A DNA stretch of 64,000 nt from Xenorhabdus vietnamensis (lineage in GTDB: Bacteria > Pseudomonadota > Gammaproteobacteria > Enterobacterales > Enterobacteriaceae). Position 1 is the first letter of the stretch; every line of letters starts with the position of its first letter. Below are positions 55,414 to 64,000 of this stretch, one piece after another. Where the stretch lies: the NCBI RefSeq assembly GCF_002127535.1, contig NZ_MUBJ01000001.1:310001-374000 (forward strand), written 5' to 3'. Both the position numbers and the translations under genes were made by a program. The notes beneath the pieces are model-generated. The model made no database searches, had not been told where the DNA came from, and worked only from the letters and a program-made list of their open reading frames with translations.

Positions 55414-56781
55414 TTATGAGATGCTTTGTGATCGAAAATGTTTCATCGGAATCAGAAAAACCATCAACGCACCGATGATCAGTAGTCCGGCTACGAAATA
55501 AAGCCCAGCGTTGAAATTCCCTGTTTGATCTTTCAGCCAGCCAATCAGTAGTGGGCTGACAGCCGAACCGACATTGCCTGTTGCATTGATCACGGCGATC
55601 CCAATGGCACGGGCACGCAAGCTGAGTGATTGATCCGGAGTCGTCCAGAATACAGCCATAGCAGTAAACGATCCGGTGGAAGCCATGATGATCCCTAACA
55701 ATTGCACCATGCTGTTATTGGACAGTGAGGTTAAAATCCAGCCTGCTGCGGCAAACAAGTAGGGCAAGGCTGTATGCATTTTGCGTTCTTGCAAGCGATC
55801 TGAGCGACGACTCCAGTAAATCATGCCTAAAATCGTGCAGAATTGTGGAATGGCCGTTAAGATACCGATAACGACATGGCTGCTGCTTTGATTGAAGCTC
55901 TGCATAATTTGTGGCGTCCAGATATTAATGGCGCTCAGTGTATTGGTCAGGCAGAAGTAAGCAAAGGTGTACATCAATACAATCGGAGTAAAAACCTCAC
56001 GCCATAAGCTGGCTTTTGGTTGTTGAATATGCTCATTGGACTGCATCATAGAAAATTTATCGTTTTCTATCATTTCTTGGAGACATTGCTTATCTTCACG
56101 AGTCAGCCACTTGGCCTTTTCCGGTGAATCATCCAGATAAAACCAGACAACAAAACCAAGCAAAACAGAAGGGAAGCCTTCCAGCAAAAATAACCACTGC
56201 CAGCCCCGCAGGTTCCAAATGCCATCCATTTCCAGAATATAACCGGAAATCAGTGAACCAAACGCCATCGTTACGGGCATCGCGATCATAAACAGTGCAT
56301 TGGCACGTGCACGATAATAAGCCGGAAACCAATAAGTCAGATAAACCAAAATACCCGGCAAAAAACCCGCTTCTGCAATGCCTACCAACATACGCAGGAT
56401 ATACAGGCTGGTAGGGCCTGTGGCAAACATAGTTGCGGTGGAAGCAATCCCCCATAACACCATAATGGTGGCAATCCAGCGACGAGCACCCACAACGCTT
56501 AACATTACATTGCTGGGTATACCGAAAATAACGTAAGTGGCGTAAAACAGCGTAGCGGCCAGTCCAAACATTGTGGATGTTAAACCAAGATCTTTTCCCA
56601 TAGTCAAACCAGCAAAGCCAATATTAATGCGATCTAAAAAAGAGAAAACGAACAGGACAAAAAGAAAAAGGATCAGGCGTCGGAATAGTTTATTGATGAC
56701 GTTTTGCTGTTTAGCGGTCAGTTTATTATGTTGCAGGGACAGATTTTCTGATTTTGGTACGATATCAGGTGAAGTGCTCAT
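55414..56781 (-). CDS. hpaX: 4-hydroxyphenylacetate MFS permease
   Basis: The 455-residue inner-membrane protein has 12 predicted helices and anion:cation symporter features (FLDRINIGFAGLTMGKDLGL, LVGIAEAGFLPGILVYLTYWFP). Placed between hpaI and hpaA, it matches HpaX, which takes up 4-hydroxyphenylacetate. It has a cytoplasmic loop near residues 220-270 rich in charged residues. Confidence 0.92.
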   Translation of the reverse strand: MSTSPDIVPKSENLSLQHNKLTAKQQNVINKLFRRLILFLFVLFVFSFLDRINIGFAGLTMGKDLGLTSTMFGLAATLFYATYVIFGIPSNVMLSVVGARRWIATIMVLWGIASTATMFATGPTSLYILRMLVGIAEAGFLPGILVYLTYWFPAYYRARANALFMIAMPVTMAFGSLISGYILEMDGIWNLRGWQWLFLLEGFPSVLLGFVVWFYLDDSPEKAKWLTREDKQCLQEMIENDKFSMMQSNEHIQQPKASLWREVFTPIVLMYTFAYFCLTNTLSAINIWTPQIMQSFNQSSSHVVIGILTAIPQFCTILGMIYWSRRSDRLQERKMHTALPYLFAAAGWILTSLSNNSMVQLLGIIMASTGSFTAMAVFWTTPDQSLSLRARAIGIAVINATGNVGSAVSPLLIGWLKDQTGNFNAGLYFVAGLLIIGALMVFLIPMKHFRSQSIS

Positions 56782-56978
56782 TATTTTTTCCTTTTTTATT
56801 ATTTTTATATCCCCTTATCTTTCCATTCCTTATTTGTTTATTACCTGATTTTCCTTTAGATGGGGATTTGAAATACTTCAATTTTAACTTCAATGGCAGA
56901 TGTCGCGATCAACATCAGCCATTTTGCTAATAGATCATGATGGAATGAGTCACAATATTGTTAGCAGCAAGATCTGAG

Positions 56979-57785
56979 TTAATAAGTGTCAGATGATGGA
57001 GTGTTTTGCTCCCCCTTAATTTTGCCGAAACGTTTTGCCAAATTGTTGGCGGCTCCGGACAGCAAGATGGTATCAACTCCTACGGCAACAAACAGGACAC
57101 CCAGATTGAGGTAATGTTCAGCGATATCAACATTAGTCATTAAAATGCCAGCGGCTTTGTCGCAAGATTGAATCTGACCAATGGCTTGTACAATTGCAGC
57201 CTGAACTTCAGGGTGTTGCGGGTTACCAATATGCCCCATATCTGCACTGAGATCTGCCGGGCCGATAAATACGCCATCGACACCTTCGACAGCCGCTATC
57301 TCCGGTAGGTTTTGCAGAGCCTCACGAGTTTCTACCTGCACCAATACACACATTTCATCATTGGCACGGGATAAATAATCAGGAATGCGGTTCCAGCGGG
57401 AAGCCCGTGCCAGAGCACTGCCTACACCACGAATACCAGCGGGGGGATAGCGGGTCGCTCTGACAGCTTCACGCGCTTGCTCTGCATTTTGAATCATCGG
57501 GAGCAACAACGTTTGTGCGCCAATATCCAACAATTGTTTGATGATCACCGGATCATTCCAGGCAGGGCGAACAACAGGCTGGCTTGGATAAGGGGCAATC
57601 CCCTGTAATTGGGCAAGAATGGTAGAAATATCATTGGGGGCATGTTCACCATCAATCAATAGCCAATCAAATCCTGTTCCTGCCAGTAATTCCGCGCTAT
57701 ACCCACTGCATAGCCCAAGCCATAACCCGATTTGCGGATGCCCTGTTTTCAGGGCATGTTTAAATTTATTTGTTAGCTGATCCAT
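56979..57785 (-). CDS. hpaI: 4-hydroxy-2-oxoheptanedioate aldolase
   Basis: The 268-residue class II aldolase has [30 protein letters not shown] (metal-binding Glu) and [10 protein letters not shown]. It splits 4-hydroxy-2-oxoheptanedioate to pyruvate and succinic semialdehyde, the last step of the ring-fission route. The product is the substrate of the gabD-like enzyme coded two genes upstream. Followed by a 197-bp gap to hpaX. Confidence 0.95.
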   Translation of the reverse strand: MDQLTNKFKHALKTGHPQIGLWLGLCSGYSAELLAGTGFDWLLIDGEHAPNDISTILAQLQGIAPYPSQPVVRPAWNDPVIIKQLLDIGAQTLLLPMIQNAEQAREAVRATRYPPAGIRGVGSALARASRWNRIPDYLSRANDEMCVLVQVETREALQNLPEIAAVEGVDGVFIGPADLSADMGHIGNPQHPEVQAAIVQAIGQIQSCDKAAGILMTNVDIAEHYLNLGVLFVAVGVDTILLSGAANNLAKRFGKIKGEQNTPSSDTY

Positions 57786-57836
57786 GATTTACCTTAATAG
57801 ACTTTATATCTCAGGAAACCTCAAACTCAGGGGACT

Positions 57837-58640
57837 TTAAACAAAGTGACAGCTAATTGAACCTAATACACCATAATCCACATGAAAGGTGTCACCTTTA
57901 CGTACAGGAACAGGGCGGGTAAAAGAGCCGGCCAGAATAATTTGACCAGCTTCAAGTTGAACACCATGCGGTGCCAGTTTATTGGCAAGCCATGCCACAC
58001 CATTGGCGGGATGATTGAGAACCGCCGCAGCCACACCGGATTCTTCAATCACCCCATTACGGTAAAGAAGGGCACTGACCCAGCGTAGATCCAGCTCATT
58101 GGGCTTGATCGGCCGCCCTCCAATAACCACGCCAGCATTGGCGGCATTGTCAGAAATCGTATCGAATACCTTGCGCGGACGTTGAGTGTCGGGGTCGAGG
58201 TTATGACAGCGGGCATCAATTAGCTCCAGTGCCGGAATGACATAATCTGTCGCATTATAAACATCAAACAGTGTACAGTCTGGCCCACGCAGGGGCTTGG
58301 CCAGTACAAAGGCCAGTTCTACCTCAATGCGAGGTACAATGAAGCGTTCGCAAGGAATATTACTGCCGTCTTGAAAAAACATATCATCCAGTAAGGCACC
58401 GTAATCCGGTTCATCAATCTGTGAACTGGCTTGCATGGCTTTGGATGTCAGACCGATCTTGTGCCCCTTCAGGATCCTGCCTTCCCCGGTTTTCAAATCT
58501 ACCCATTCGCGTTGAATGGCGTAAGCATCCTCAATAGTTATCTCTGGATAATCCAGTGAGATTTGTCGGATTTGCTCACGGGTTTTCTCTGCCTGATGTA
58601 AACGGCGTGCAACCAATGATACGACTTCTTGCTGTAGCAT
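57837..58640 (-). CDS. hpaH: 2-oxo-hept-4-ene-1,7-dioate hydratase
   Basis: The 267-residue enzyme of the hydratase/decarboxylase family has [27 protein letters not shown] and ALELIDARC, with the acidic metal-binding residues of this fold. It adds water to the 2-oxo-heptenedioate product of HpaG. It follows gabD by 57 bp, and the spacer contains 18-bp tandem repeats. Confidence 0.94.
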   Translation of the reverse strand: MLQQEVVSLVARRLHQAEKTREQIRQISLDYPEITIEDAYAIQREWVDLKTGEGRILKGHKIGLTSKAMQASSQIDEPDYGALLDDMFFQDGSNIPCERFIVPRIEVELAFVLAKPLRGPDCTLFDVYNATDYVIPALELIDARCHNLDPDTQRPRKVFDTISDNAANAGVVIGGRPIKPNELDLRWVSALLYRNGVIEESGVAAAVLNHPANGVAWLANKLAPHGVQLEAGQIILAGSFTRPVPVRKGDTFHVDYGVLGSISCHFV

Positions 58641-58662
58641 AGGGGGTTAAGCTCCTTTAGCT

Positions 58663-58716
58663 TATAGTCCTCTAAAAACCTATAGTCCTCTAAAAACTTA
58701 TAATCCTCCAAAACAG
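58663..58716. repeat. Three tandem 18-bp repeats spanning the gabD stop
   Basis: TATAGTCCTCTAAAAACC at 58663-58680 is repeated at 58681-58698 with one change and, more weakly, at 58699-58716. The last copy contains the end of the gabD-like gene, so the repeats look like local duplications of its 3' end. Confidence 0.7.
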
Positions 58717-60155
58717 AGGTATTTCACTTCCAGATAATCCTCGATACCGTAACGTGAGCCTTCACGTCCCAGCCCCGATTGTTTGATACCGCCGAATGGT
58801 ACGGCTTCGTTAGAGATTAAACCTTCATTGATGCCTACCATGCCACTTTCCAATGCTTCTGCCACACGGTAAATTCGGCCAATGTCGCGGGAATAGAAGT
58901 AAGCCGCCAAACCAAATTCAGTATCATTGGCAATGCGGATGGCTTCAGCCTCATCACGGAATTTGAACAGTGGTGCCAGAGGGCCGAAGGTTTCTTCATG
59001 GGCAACTTGCATGGATTCGGTAACATCTGTCAGTACTGTTGGCTCAAAGAACAGGCCACCCAAAGCATGGGGTTTTCCACCAGTCAGAATATGTGCACCG
59101 TTAGAAACTGCATCACTGATGTGTAATTGTACTTTTTCTACTGCTGCCTGATTAATCAGAGGCCCTTGCTGGGACGCAAGATCAGTGGCCGGCCCAACAT
59201 GAAGCTGTTTCACGGCCTGCGTCAGGCGTTCGGCAAAAGCATCGTAAATGTTTTCCTGTACCAGAATGCGGTTGGCACAGACACAAGTTTGCCCGCTATT
59301 ACGGAATTTCGCTGCCATTGCACCTTCTACAGCAGCATCAAGATCAGCATCATCGAATACAATAAAAGGTGCGTTGCCACCTAGTTCGAGGGAGAGCTTT
59401 TTCACGGTATCGGCGCTTTGTGCCATCAATAACTTGCCAACACGGGTAGAGCCGGTGAACGAAAGTTTACGCACGATAGGGCTTGATGTCAGTACTTCAC
59501 CAATCGTTTTGGCATCCATTCCCGTTACGATATTCAGGACGCCCGCCGGAATACCTGCCTGCTTAGCCAAGACTGCCAGCGCCAGTGCAGAGAGTGGAGT
59601 TTCAGCCGCAGGTTTCAGAACCACCGTACACCCCGCAGCCAGCGCAGGTGCAACTTTACGGGTGATCATCGCATTGGGGAAATTCCACGGTGTAATGGCA
59701 GCAACAACTCCAATGGGTTGTTTAATAGTGGTAAGACGGCGCCCTGGCATTGGCGAAGGGATTGTTTCACCATAAATGCGTTTGCCTTCTTCCGCAAACC
59801 ATTCGATAAAACTGGCACCGTAAGCAATTTCTCCCATTGCTTCTGCGTAGGGTTTGCCCTGTTCCGCGCTCAGTATTTCAGCCAGTTGATCTTGATTATG
59901 CATAATCAGCTCGAACCATAGCCTGAGCTTTTGGCTGCGTTGTTTGGCGGTTAATGCCCGCCACGCAGGAAGTGCATTGTTAGCGGCTTCAATGGCACGT
60001 TGTGTCTCAGCAGCGCCCAGATCACTGACATTGGCAAGTACTTCACCATTGGCAGGGTTGATGACTTCAAAGGTTGCTTTATTGTCCGCATCAACCCATT
60101 GGTCATTGATATAAGCCTGTTGAACCGTCAATGATGTATCTAGATTACATGCCAT
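58698..60155 (-). CDS. gabD: NAD(P)-dependent succinate-semialdehyde dehydrogenase (GabD-like)
   Basis: The 485-residue aldehyde dehydrogenase has the catalytic C291 in GQTCVC, E257 in LELGG, the Rossmann stretch FTGSTRVGK and the GabD-type N-terminus (YINDQWVDAD). It oxidises succinic semialdehyde to succinate. Lying between hpaF and hpaH, it should take the aldehyde made by HpaI and protect the cell from it. E. coli hpa clusters have no such gene. ATG 60155 with GAGGAAATT upstream is the start; the seven-codon extension is rejected. NADP preference is inferred from the family only. Confidence 0.9.
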   Translation of the reverse strand: MACNLDTSLTVQQAYINDQWVDADNKATFEVINPANGEVLANVSDLGAAETQRAIEAANNALPAWRALTAKQRSQKLRLWFELIMHNQDQLAEILSAEQGKPYAEAMGEIAYGASFIEWFAEEGKRIYGETIPSPMPGRRLTTIKQPIGVVAAITPWNFPNAMITRKVAPALAAGCTVVLKPAAETPLSALALAVLAKQAGIPAGVLNIVTGMDAKTIGEVLTSSPIVRKLSFTGSTRVGKLLMAQSADTVKKLSLELGGNAPFIVFDDADLDAAVEGAMAAKFRNSGQTCVCANRILVQENIYDAFAERLTQAVKQLHVGPATDLASQQGPLINQAAVEKVQLHISDAVSNGAHILTGGKPHALGGLFFEPTVLTDVTESMQVAHEETFGPLAPLFKFRDEAEAIRIANDTEFGLAAYFYSRDIGRIYRVAEALESGMVGINEGLISNEAVPFGGIKQSGLGREGSRYGIEDYLEVKYLCFGGL

Positions 60156-60215
60156 AATTTCCTCTTTATTTAACAAAATAGACGTTAGTGGCCTTAATTA
60201 TGCCACTTATAGCCG

Positions 60216-60605
60216 TTATGCTTTTGCTTTAAACAGGTTATGAACGTTATTGGATTTATAATTCAACACCGGATCGAGTTCTTCTATGGTGAAAGAGAGA
60301 CCCAGATAGCGCCGTGCCATCAATTCGCTGAAATGTGTCTTGATTAAGCCAAACAACATTTCACCGACTTTTTGCCGATCTTCAAGGCTGCGCCCGGCGC
60401 CAATTTTCAGTGTCATGTGAACAAACGCATAATCTTGTTTACCATCCGCCATTCGCCAAGTATCCAACCAAATGGCGCGGCTGCGGATACCGCCCAGTGG
60501 GAAAATGCCCGTATCTGCCAGTGCTTGATTCACTTTGGCAAATAATTCCGGCAACTTGGCTTCTTCACGAATATTTTCAGTACACTCAGTGTAAAAATGT
60601 GGCAC
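60216..60605 (-). CDS. hpaF: 5-carboxymethyl-2-hydroxymuconate delta-isomerase
   Basis: The 129-residue enzyme of the 4-oxalocrotonate tautomerase superfamily has the N-terminal proline (MPHFYTECT) that acts as base. It isomerises 5-carboxymethyl-2-hydroxymuconate before decarboxylation by HpaG. Length fits the family (about 126). Confidence 0.95.
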   Translation of the reverse strand: MPHFYTECTENIREEAKLPELFAKVNQALADTGIFPLGGIRSRAIWLDTWRMADGKQDYAFVHMTLKIGAGRSLEDRQKVGEMLFGLIKTHFSELMARRYLGLSFTIEELDPVLNYKSNNVHNLFKAKA

Positions 60606-60654
60606 GGCTTTCTCCTGTCAGGCATCCGTTTTATTGATGGCTTTTGATTAATAA

Positions 60655-61524
60655 TTAATCCTGATTAACAATATAGTCCGGCAGCGGGAAAACAGCGTTA
60701 ACTTGTCCTGTCCCGGAACTGGCGAACAATTCCGTTAAAAATTCTACCTTGCCATCATATTTGTCCCATCCGAGCAGACCCAGCAGCATCACGGTATCGT
60801 GCATGTTGCCTTCGCCCCGGCAATATTGCGCATATTCCGGCAGCATCTTGCAGAATTCCTTGAACTTACCTTCTTTCCAAAGCTGCACGACCCGGTGATC
60901 CATCTGTTCATCAAACTCGCGGGTATAGCTGTTCATGCCCTCTTCGGCACGTTGATCTTCAATGAAACTGTGCGATAGCGAGCCACTTGCCAGTACTGCA
61001 ACTGTGCCATCATATTTATCAATCGCCCGTAAAATTGCTTCCCCCAGTTTGCGGCTGTCTTCAAACGCATGGACAGTACAAAAGGCAGATATTGAAATCA
61101 CTTTGAAATGGCGGTCGCTGTTCATATAGCGCATTGGTACCAGTGTGCCATATTCCAGTTTCAGGCTTGGAATTTCGTGTGACTGAGCACGAACCCCCAT
61201 TTGACGCGCTTCTTCCGCAATCATCCTGCCAAGCTCAGGATTACCGTCATACTCATAGGTCATATCACGGATAAAATGTGGTAGCTCATTACTGGTATAG
61301 ATGCCGGAAAAATGGTCGGCACAATTAATATGATAAGCACTGTTAACCAGCCAATGGGTATCGAAGACGATAATTGTATCAACATCCATTTCACGGCAGC
61401 GTCGGCTAATCTCTTTGTGTCCGTCAATGGCTCTTTGCCGGCAACCGTGATGCTTGCCCGGTAATTCAGACAAGTACATAGAAGGTACATGTGTAATTTT
61501 CGCTGCTAACGCTAACTTTCCCAT
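60655..61524 (-). CDS. hpaD: 3,4-dihydroxyphenylacetate 2,3-dioxygenase
   Basis: The 289-residue extradiol dioxygenase of the LigB class has PSMYLSELPGKHHGC and a later VLASGSLSHSF, with the iron-binding histidines and glutamate of this class. It opens the ring of homoprotocatechuate next to the hydroxyls. It lies between hpaE and hpaF as in E. coli. Confidence 0.95.
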   Translation of the reverse strand: MGKLALAAKITHVPSMYLSELPGKHHGCRQRAIDGHKEISRRCREMDVDTIIVFDTHWLVNSAYHINCADHFSGIYTSNELPHFIRDMTYEYDGNPELGRMIAEEARQMGVRAQSHEIPSLKLEYGTLVPMRYMNSDRHFKVISISAFCTVHAFEDSRKLGEAILRAIDKYDGTVAVLASGSLSHSFIEDQRAEEGMNSYTREFDEQMDHRVVQLWKEGKFKEFCKMLPEYAQYCRGEGNMHDTVMLLGLLGWDKYDGKVEFLTELFASSGTGQVNAVFPLPDYIVNQD

Positions 61525-61617
61525 AAATCCTCACTTGGTATCAAAATGGCAAACAGTGGTTAACGCTGAGATTTATTACGTTCCTTTTGCTCAAGTTTTT
61601 TATTCAAATCTTATGAC

Positions 61618-63084
61618 TCAAACGCCCCAGCGAGGAATAGGATGCTCTCCCATTGAAATACAAACGTTCTTCACTTCGGCAAACACTTCAAAACTGTATT
61701 CCCCACCTTCACGCCCTACACCGGAAGCTTTGATGCCACCAAATGGCTGGCGCAGATCGCGAACATTCTGAGAGTTGACAAACACCATGCCTGCCTCAAT
61801 GCCACGTGCCAGACGCAAAACTTTGCTGACATCTTGTGTCCAGATATAGGACGCAAGGCCATATTCCACATCATTGGCCATGCGCAGCCCATCTTCTTCG
61901 CTCTTGAACGGCAGCAAACAGGCTACAGGGCCGAAGACCTCTTCCTGTGCCACGCGCATGTGGTTATCAACATCTGCCAATACAGTGGGGCGCAGGAAAT
62001 TACCATTTTTCAGATGGGCAGGAAGATCGGCTGGTTTGTCTGGGCCTCCGGCCAGCAATGTGGCTCCTTCTTTGATTCCCAGGCGGATATAATTGGAAAC
62101 TTTTTCCCAATGTTGCTGGCTGATCAGGCTGCCAACCTGAGTTTTAGGATCTTGGGGATCACCGACAAGCAGCCTATTGGCCCGTTCAGCAAAGCGTTTA
62201 ACGAATTCGGGGTAGATGCTTTCTTGGATGAAAATACGGGAACCTGCCGTACAGCGTTCGCCATTAAGGGAGAAAATGGTGAACAGGGCGGCATCCATCG
62301 CGCGCTCAATATCTGCATCTTCAAAGATAAGAACAGGGGATTTTCCGCCCAGTTCCATGGAATATTTTTTCAGTCCGGCATTTTGCATGATCATGCGACC
62401 TGTCGCTGTACCTCCTGTGAAAGAAACAGCACGTACATCATGATGCTTTACCAGTGCATCGCCGGCGGTGCTGCCGTAGCCTTGCACTACATTCAGGACT
62501 CCAGCCGGAATTCCGGCTTCTAACGCCAATTCTCCCAAACGATTGGCAGTCAGTGGGGAAAGTTCGGACATCTTCAAAACAGCTGTATTGCCCAGTGCCA
62601 GACAAGGCGCGACTTTCCATGTTGCTGTCATAAAAGGCACGTTCCACGGGGAAATCAATGCACAAACACCAACAGGCTGGATTAACGTATAATTGAGCAT
62701 TTTATCATCAACAGGATAAGTGCGTCCGTTCATCTGTTGGCAAATTTCAGCGAAAAAATTGAAATTCTGGGAGGCCCGTGGAATTAATACATTTTGTGTT
62801 TGATGGATGGGAAGACCGGTATCCTTAGTTTCCATTGCAGAAATATCGGGAACATTTTGGTCGATTAATTCTCCCAAACGGCGCATTAAACGAGCGCGTT
62901 CTTTCATTGGGGTATCTGCCCATTTAGGGAACGCCTCTTTTGCAGCCTCAACAGCTTGGGCAATCTCTTCCTGCCCACCCGATGCAACTTCAGCCAACAC
63001 TTCACCCGTAGCAGGATTGGTTGTTTCAAAATAGGTTTTACTGCTGACGTTCTTGCCGTTGATCCAATGGTTAATCATAGTCAT
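61618..63084 (-). CDS. hpaE: 5-carboxymethyl-2-hydroxymuconate semialdehyde dehydrogenase
   Basis: The 488-residue NAD-dependent aldehyde dehydrogenase has C278 in NGERCTAGS and E244 in MELGG. It oxidises the ring-fission aldehyde to the dicarboxylate. Its ATG overlaps the hpaG2 stop by 4 bp, which gives tight coupling. It shares little beyond the fold with the neighbouring gabD-like enzyme, so they are not recent duplicates. Confidence 0.95.
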   Translation of the reverse strand: MTMINHWINGKNVSSKTYFETTNPATGEVLAEVASGGQEEIAQAVEAAKEAFPKWADTPMKERARLMRRLGELIDQNVPDISAMETKDTGLPIHQTQNVLIPRASQNFNFFAEICQQMNGRTYPVDDKMLNYTLIQPVGVCALISPWNVPFMTATWKVAPCLALGNTAVLKMSELSPLTANRLGELALEAGIPAGVLNVVQGYGSTAGDALVKHHDVRAVSFTGGTATGRMIMQNAGLKKYSMELGGKSPVLIFEDADIERAMDAALFTIFSLNGERCTAGSRIFIQESIYPEFVKRFAERANRLLVGDPQDPKTQVGSLISQQHWEKVSNYIRLGIKEGATLLAGGPDKPADLPAHLKNGNFLRPTVLADVDNHMRVAQEEVFGPVACLLPFKSEEDGLRMANDVEYGLASYIWTQDVSKVLRLARGIEAGMVFVNSQNVRDLRQPFGGIKASGVGREGGEYSFEVFAEVKNVCISMGEHPIPRWGV

Positions 63085-63845
63085 AACAAATTCACCTTAT
63101 ATTCTTGCTGGCTGATGATGTAATTCACCAGACGCCCAATACCTTCGACTTCCACAATGACCTCATCTCCTGGAACGACATTAGACAGTCCTTTGGGCGT
63201 TCCTGTGGCAATCATGTCGCCCGGTTGCAGTGTCATGAAATCGCTGAGATAGCTGATTAAGAAAGGAATGTCGAAGATTAAATCCGCAGTAGTGCCTTGT
63301 TGACGAAGCTCGCCGTTCACCCATGTTTTCAAAGTCAGATTATGAGGATCTGCAATCATTTGTTTATCTATGATCCAAGGACCAATTGGGGTAAGCGTAT
63401 CGCGGCTTTTGACTCGTAGATTGGGGCGATAGTAATTTTCCAGATAATCACGAATAGCATAATCGTTACAGACGGTATAGCCCGCAACATAATTCATGGC
63501 TTCTTCTCTGGAAACTTTATGTGCAGGTTTACCAATCACGACAACCAGTTCTGCTTCATAGTGCATGTATTCCACATTATCAGGGCGAACAGAAACTTGA
63601 CGATGTCCTGTTAAGCTATTGGCTGCTTTGATGAATACCAATGGCTCTTCCGGTGGCTTAAACTCCAGTTCTGTTGCATGATCGGCATAATTTAGCCCCA
63701 ATGCGAACAGAGTTCCGCTGGCAGGAGGAAGCCATAAAACGTCTTCACCGCTTACTGTATTTCCATTTGGCAGGAGAATATTCTCCTGTTCATCAACGGT
63801 AACATTTAGATCTTGGCCCTGATAACGAATTTTGGCGTATTTCAT
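63081..63845 (-). CDS. hpaG2: HpaG2: FAH-family decarboxylase/isomerase subunit
   Basis: The 254-residue protein of the fumarylacetoacetate hydrolase family has LFALGLNYADHATELEF, EAELVVVIGKPAHKVSREEA, YTVCNDYAIRDYLENYYRPN, SRDTLTPIGPWI and DMIATGTPKGL. It forms the C-terminal half of E. coli HpaG (HpcE), the bifunctional 5-oxopent-3-ene-1,2,5-tricarboxylate decarboxylase and 2-hydroxyhepta-2,4-diene-1,7-dioate isomerase. Here it is a separate gene whose ATG overlaps the hpaG1 stop (ATGA). Confidence 0.93.
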   Translation of the reverse strand: MKYAKIRYQGQDLNVTVDEQENILLPNGNTVSGEDVLWLPPASGTLFALGLNYADHATELEFKPPEEPLVFIKAANSLTGHRQVSVRPDNVEYMHYEAELVVVIGKPAHKVSREEAMNYVAGYTVCNDYAIRDYLENYYRPNLRVKSRDTLTPIGPWIIDKQMIADPHNLTLKTWVNGELRQQGTTADLIFDIPFLISYLSDFMTLQPGDMIATGTPKGLSNVVPGDEVIVEVEGIGRLVNYIISQQEYKVNLL

Positions 63846-64000
63846 TTTTGCTCTCCTGCCAATACAACGGTATTTTCCAAGTTAGGAAAGCCTTTAGCTC
63901 TGACCGTGATTTTGTCAGCAGGATGGAGAGTGACGCGCTGGTGGGGAGTTCCCAATAGAATTGCATCACCTTCTTTTAAGGTAGCGAACTCGCTTAATGC
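63842..64000 (-). CDS. hpaG1: HpaG1, C-terminal 52 residues only
   Basis: The frame runs off the window end, reading LSEFATLKEGDAILLGTPHQRVTL before the TGA at 63842-63844. GD.ILLGTP is the closing motif of FAH-family proteins, so this is the N-terminal half-equivalent of fused HpaG. Its stop overlaps the hpaG2 start by 4 bp. The start is outside. Confidence 0.85.
   Translation of the reverse strand, partial: ALSEFATLKEGDAILLGTPHQRVTLHPADKITVRAKGFPNLENTVVLAGEQK

Noticed and set aside
1-64000. CRISPR array
   Set aside because: No array of regularly spaced 20-40 bp repeats was seen; the repeats found are iterons, the 6.6-kb duplication and short tandem copies.

Overview
The window is a piece of chromosome from a member of the Morganellaceae, most likely Xenorhabdus or Photorhabdus. 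This rests on enterobacterial core genes in familiar order (mltD, gloB, yafS, rnhA, dnaQ, tRNA-Asp; tktA, epd, pgk, fbaA) with AT-rich spacers, next to large Rhs/VgrG loci and a complete-looking hpa catabolic cluster. The genus is inferred from style and was not checked by any search.

Positions 1-9375 are a decayed mobile island: the 3' end of a P4-type primase, iterons matching the P4 alpha-protein site, a SIR2-HerA anti-phage pair, a tyrosine recombinase, a candidate C4-like antisense RNA with a Ner-like regulator, two unrecognised AT-rich genes, and a P4-type integrase cut short by a defective IS1-family element.

Positions 9376-31974 are the most unusual part. On the minus strand a type VI secretion operon runs vgrG, DUF2169, DUF4150 (PAAR-like), a full-length rhs and an immunity gene. 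Downstream of the rhs tip lies a GC-rich module: symE-like gene, Xre regulator, CHC2/TOPRIM primase-helicase, iteron cluster, tyrosine recombinase, and a ~0.9-kb non-coding segment with two inverted dif-like sites. The stretch from the end of the rhs core (with toxin tip and immunity gene) through this module is tandemly duplicated as two 6,622-bp units (10677-17298 and 17299-23920); all their predicted proteins are identical. Beyond the outer unit is an older, different orphan tip with its own immunity gene and a truncated, diverged symE. The layout suggests a replicating, integrating element that carries Rhs toxin-immunity tips and joins rhs genes at the conserved DPIGL site, displacing earlier tips.

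Positions 32637-43765 hold an IS1 scrap, a MocR-type regulator divergent from a GNAT acetyltransferase, a group of small-metabolite genes (secreted metallo-beta-lactamase-fold hydrolase, Rid-family protein, ABM monooxygenase, MepB-like protein), then conserved housekeeping genes and tRNA-Asp. Positions 43967-49636 carry central carbon genes (transketolase, erythrose-4-phosphate dehydrogenase, phosphoglycerate kinase, class II aldolase), followed by a peptide transporter.

Positions 51999-64000 are the 4-hydroxyphenylacetate pathway, all on the minus strand (hpaG1, G2, E, D, F, a gabD-like gene, H, I, X, A, B, C). HpaBC hydroxylates the substrate to homoprotocatechuate, HpaD opens the ring, and HpaE, F, G, H and I break it down to pyruvate and succinic semialdehyde. 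The inserted gabD-like dehydrogenase would turn the latter into succinate, finishing the route to the TCA cycle.
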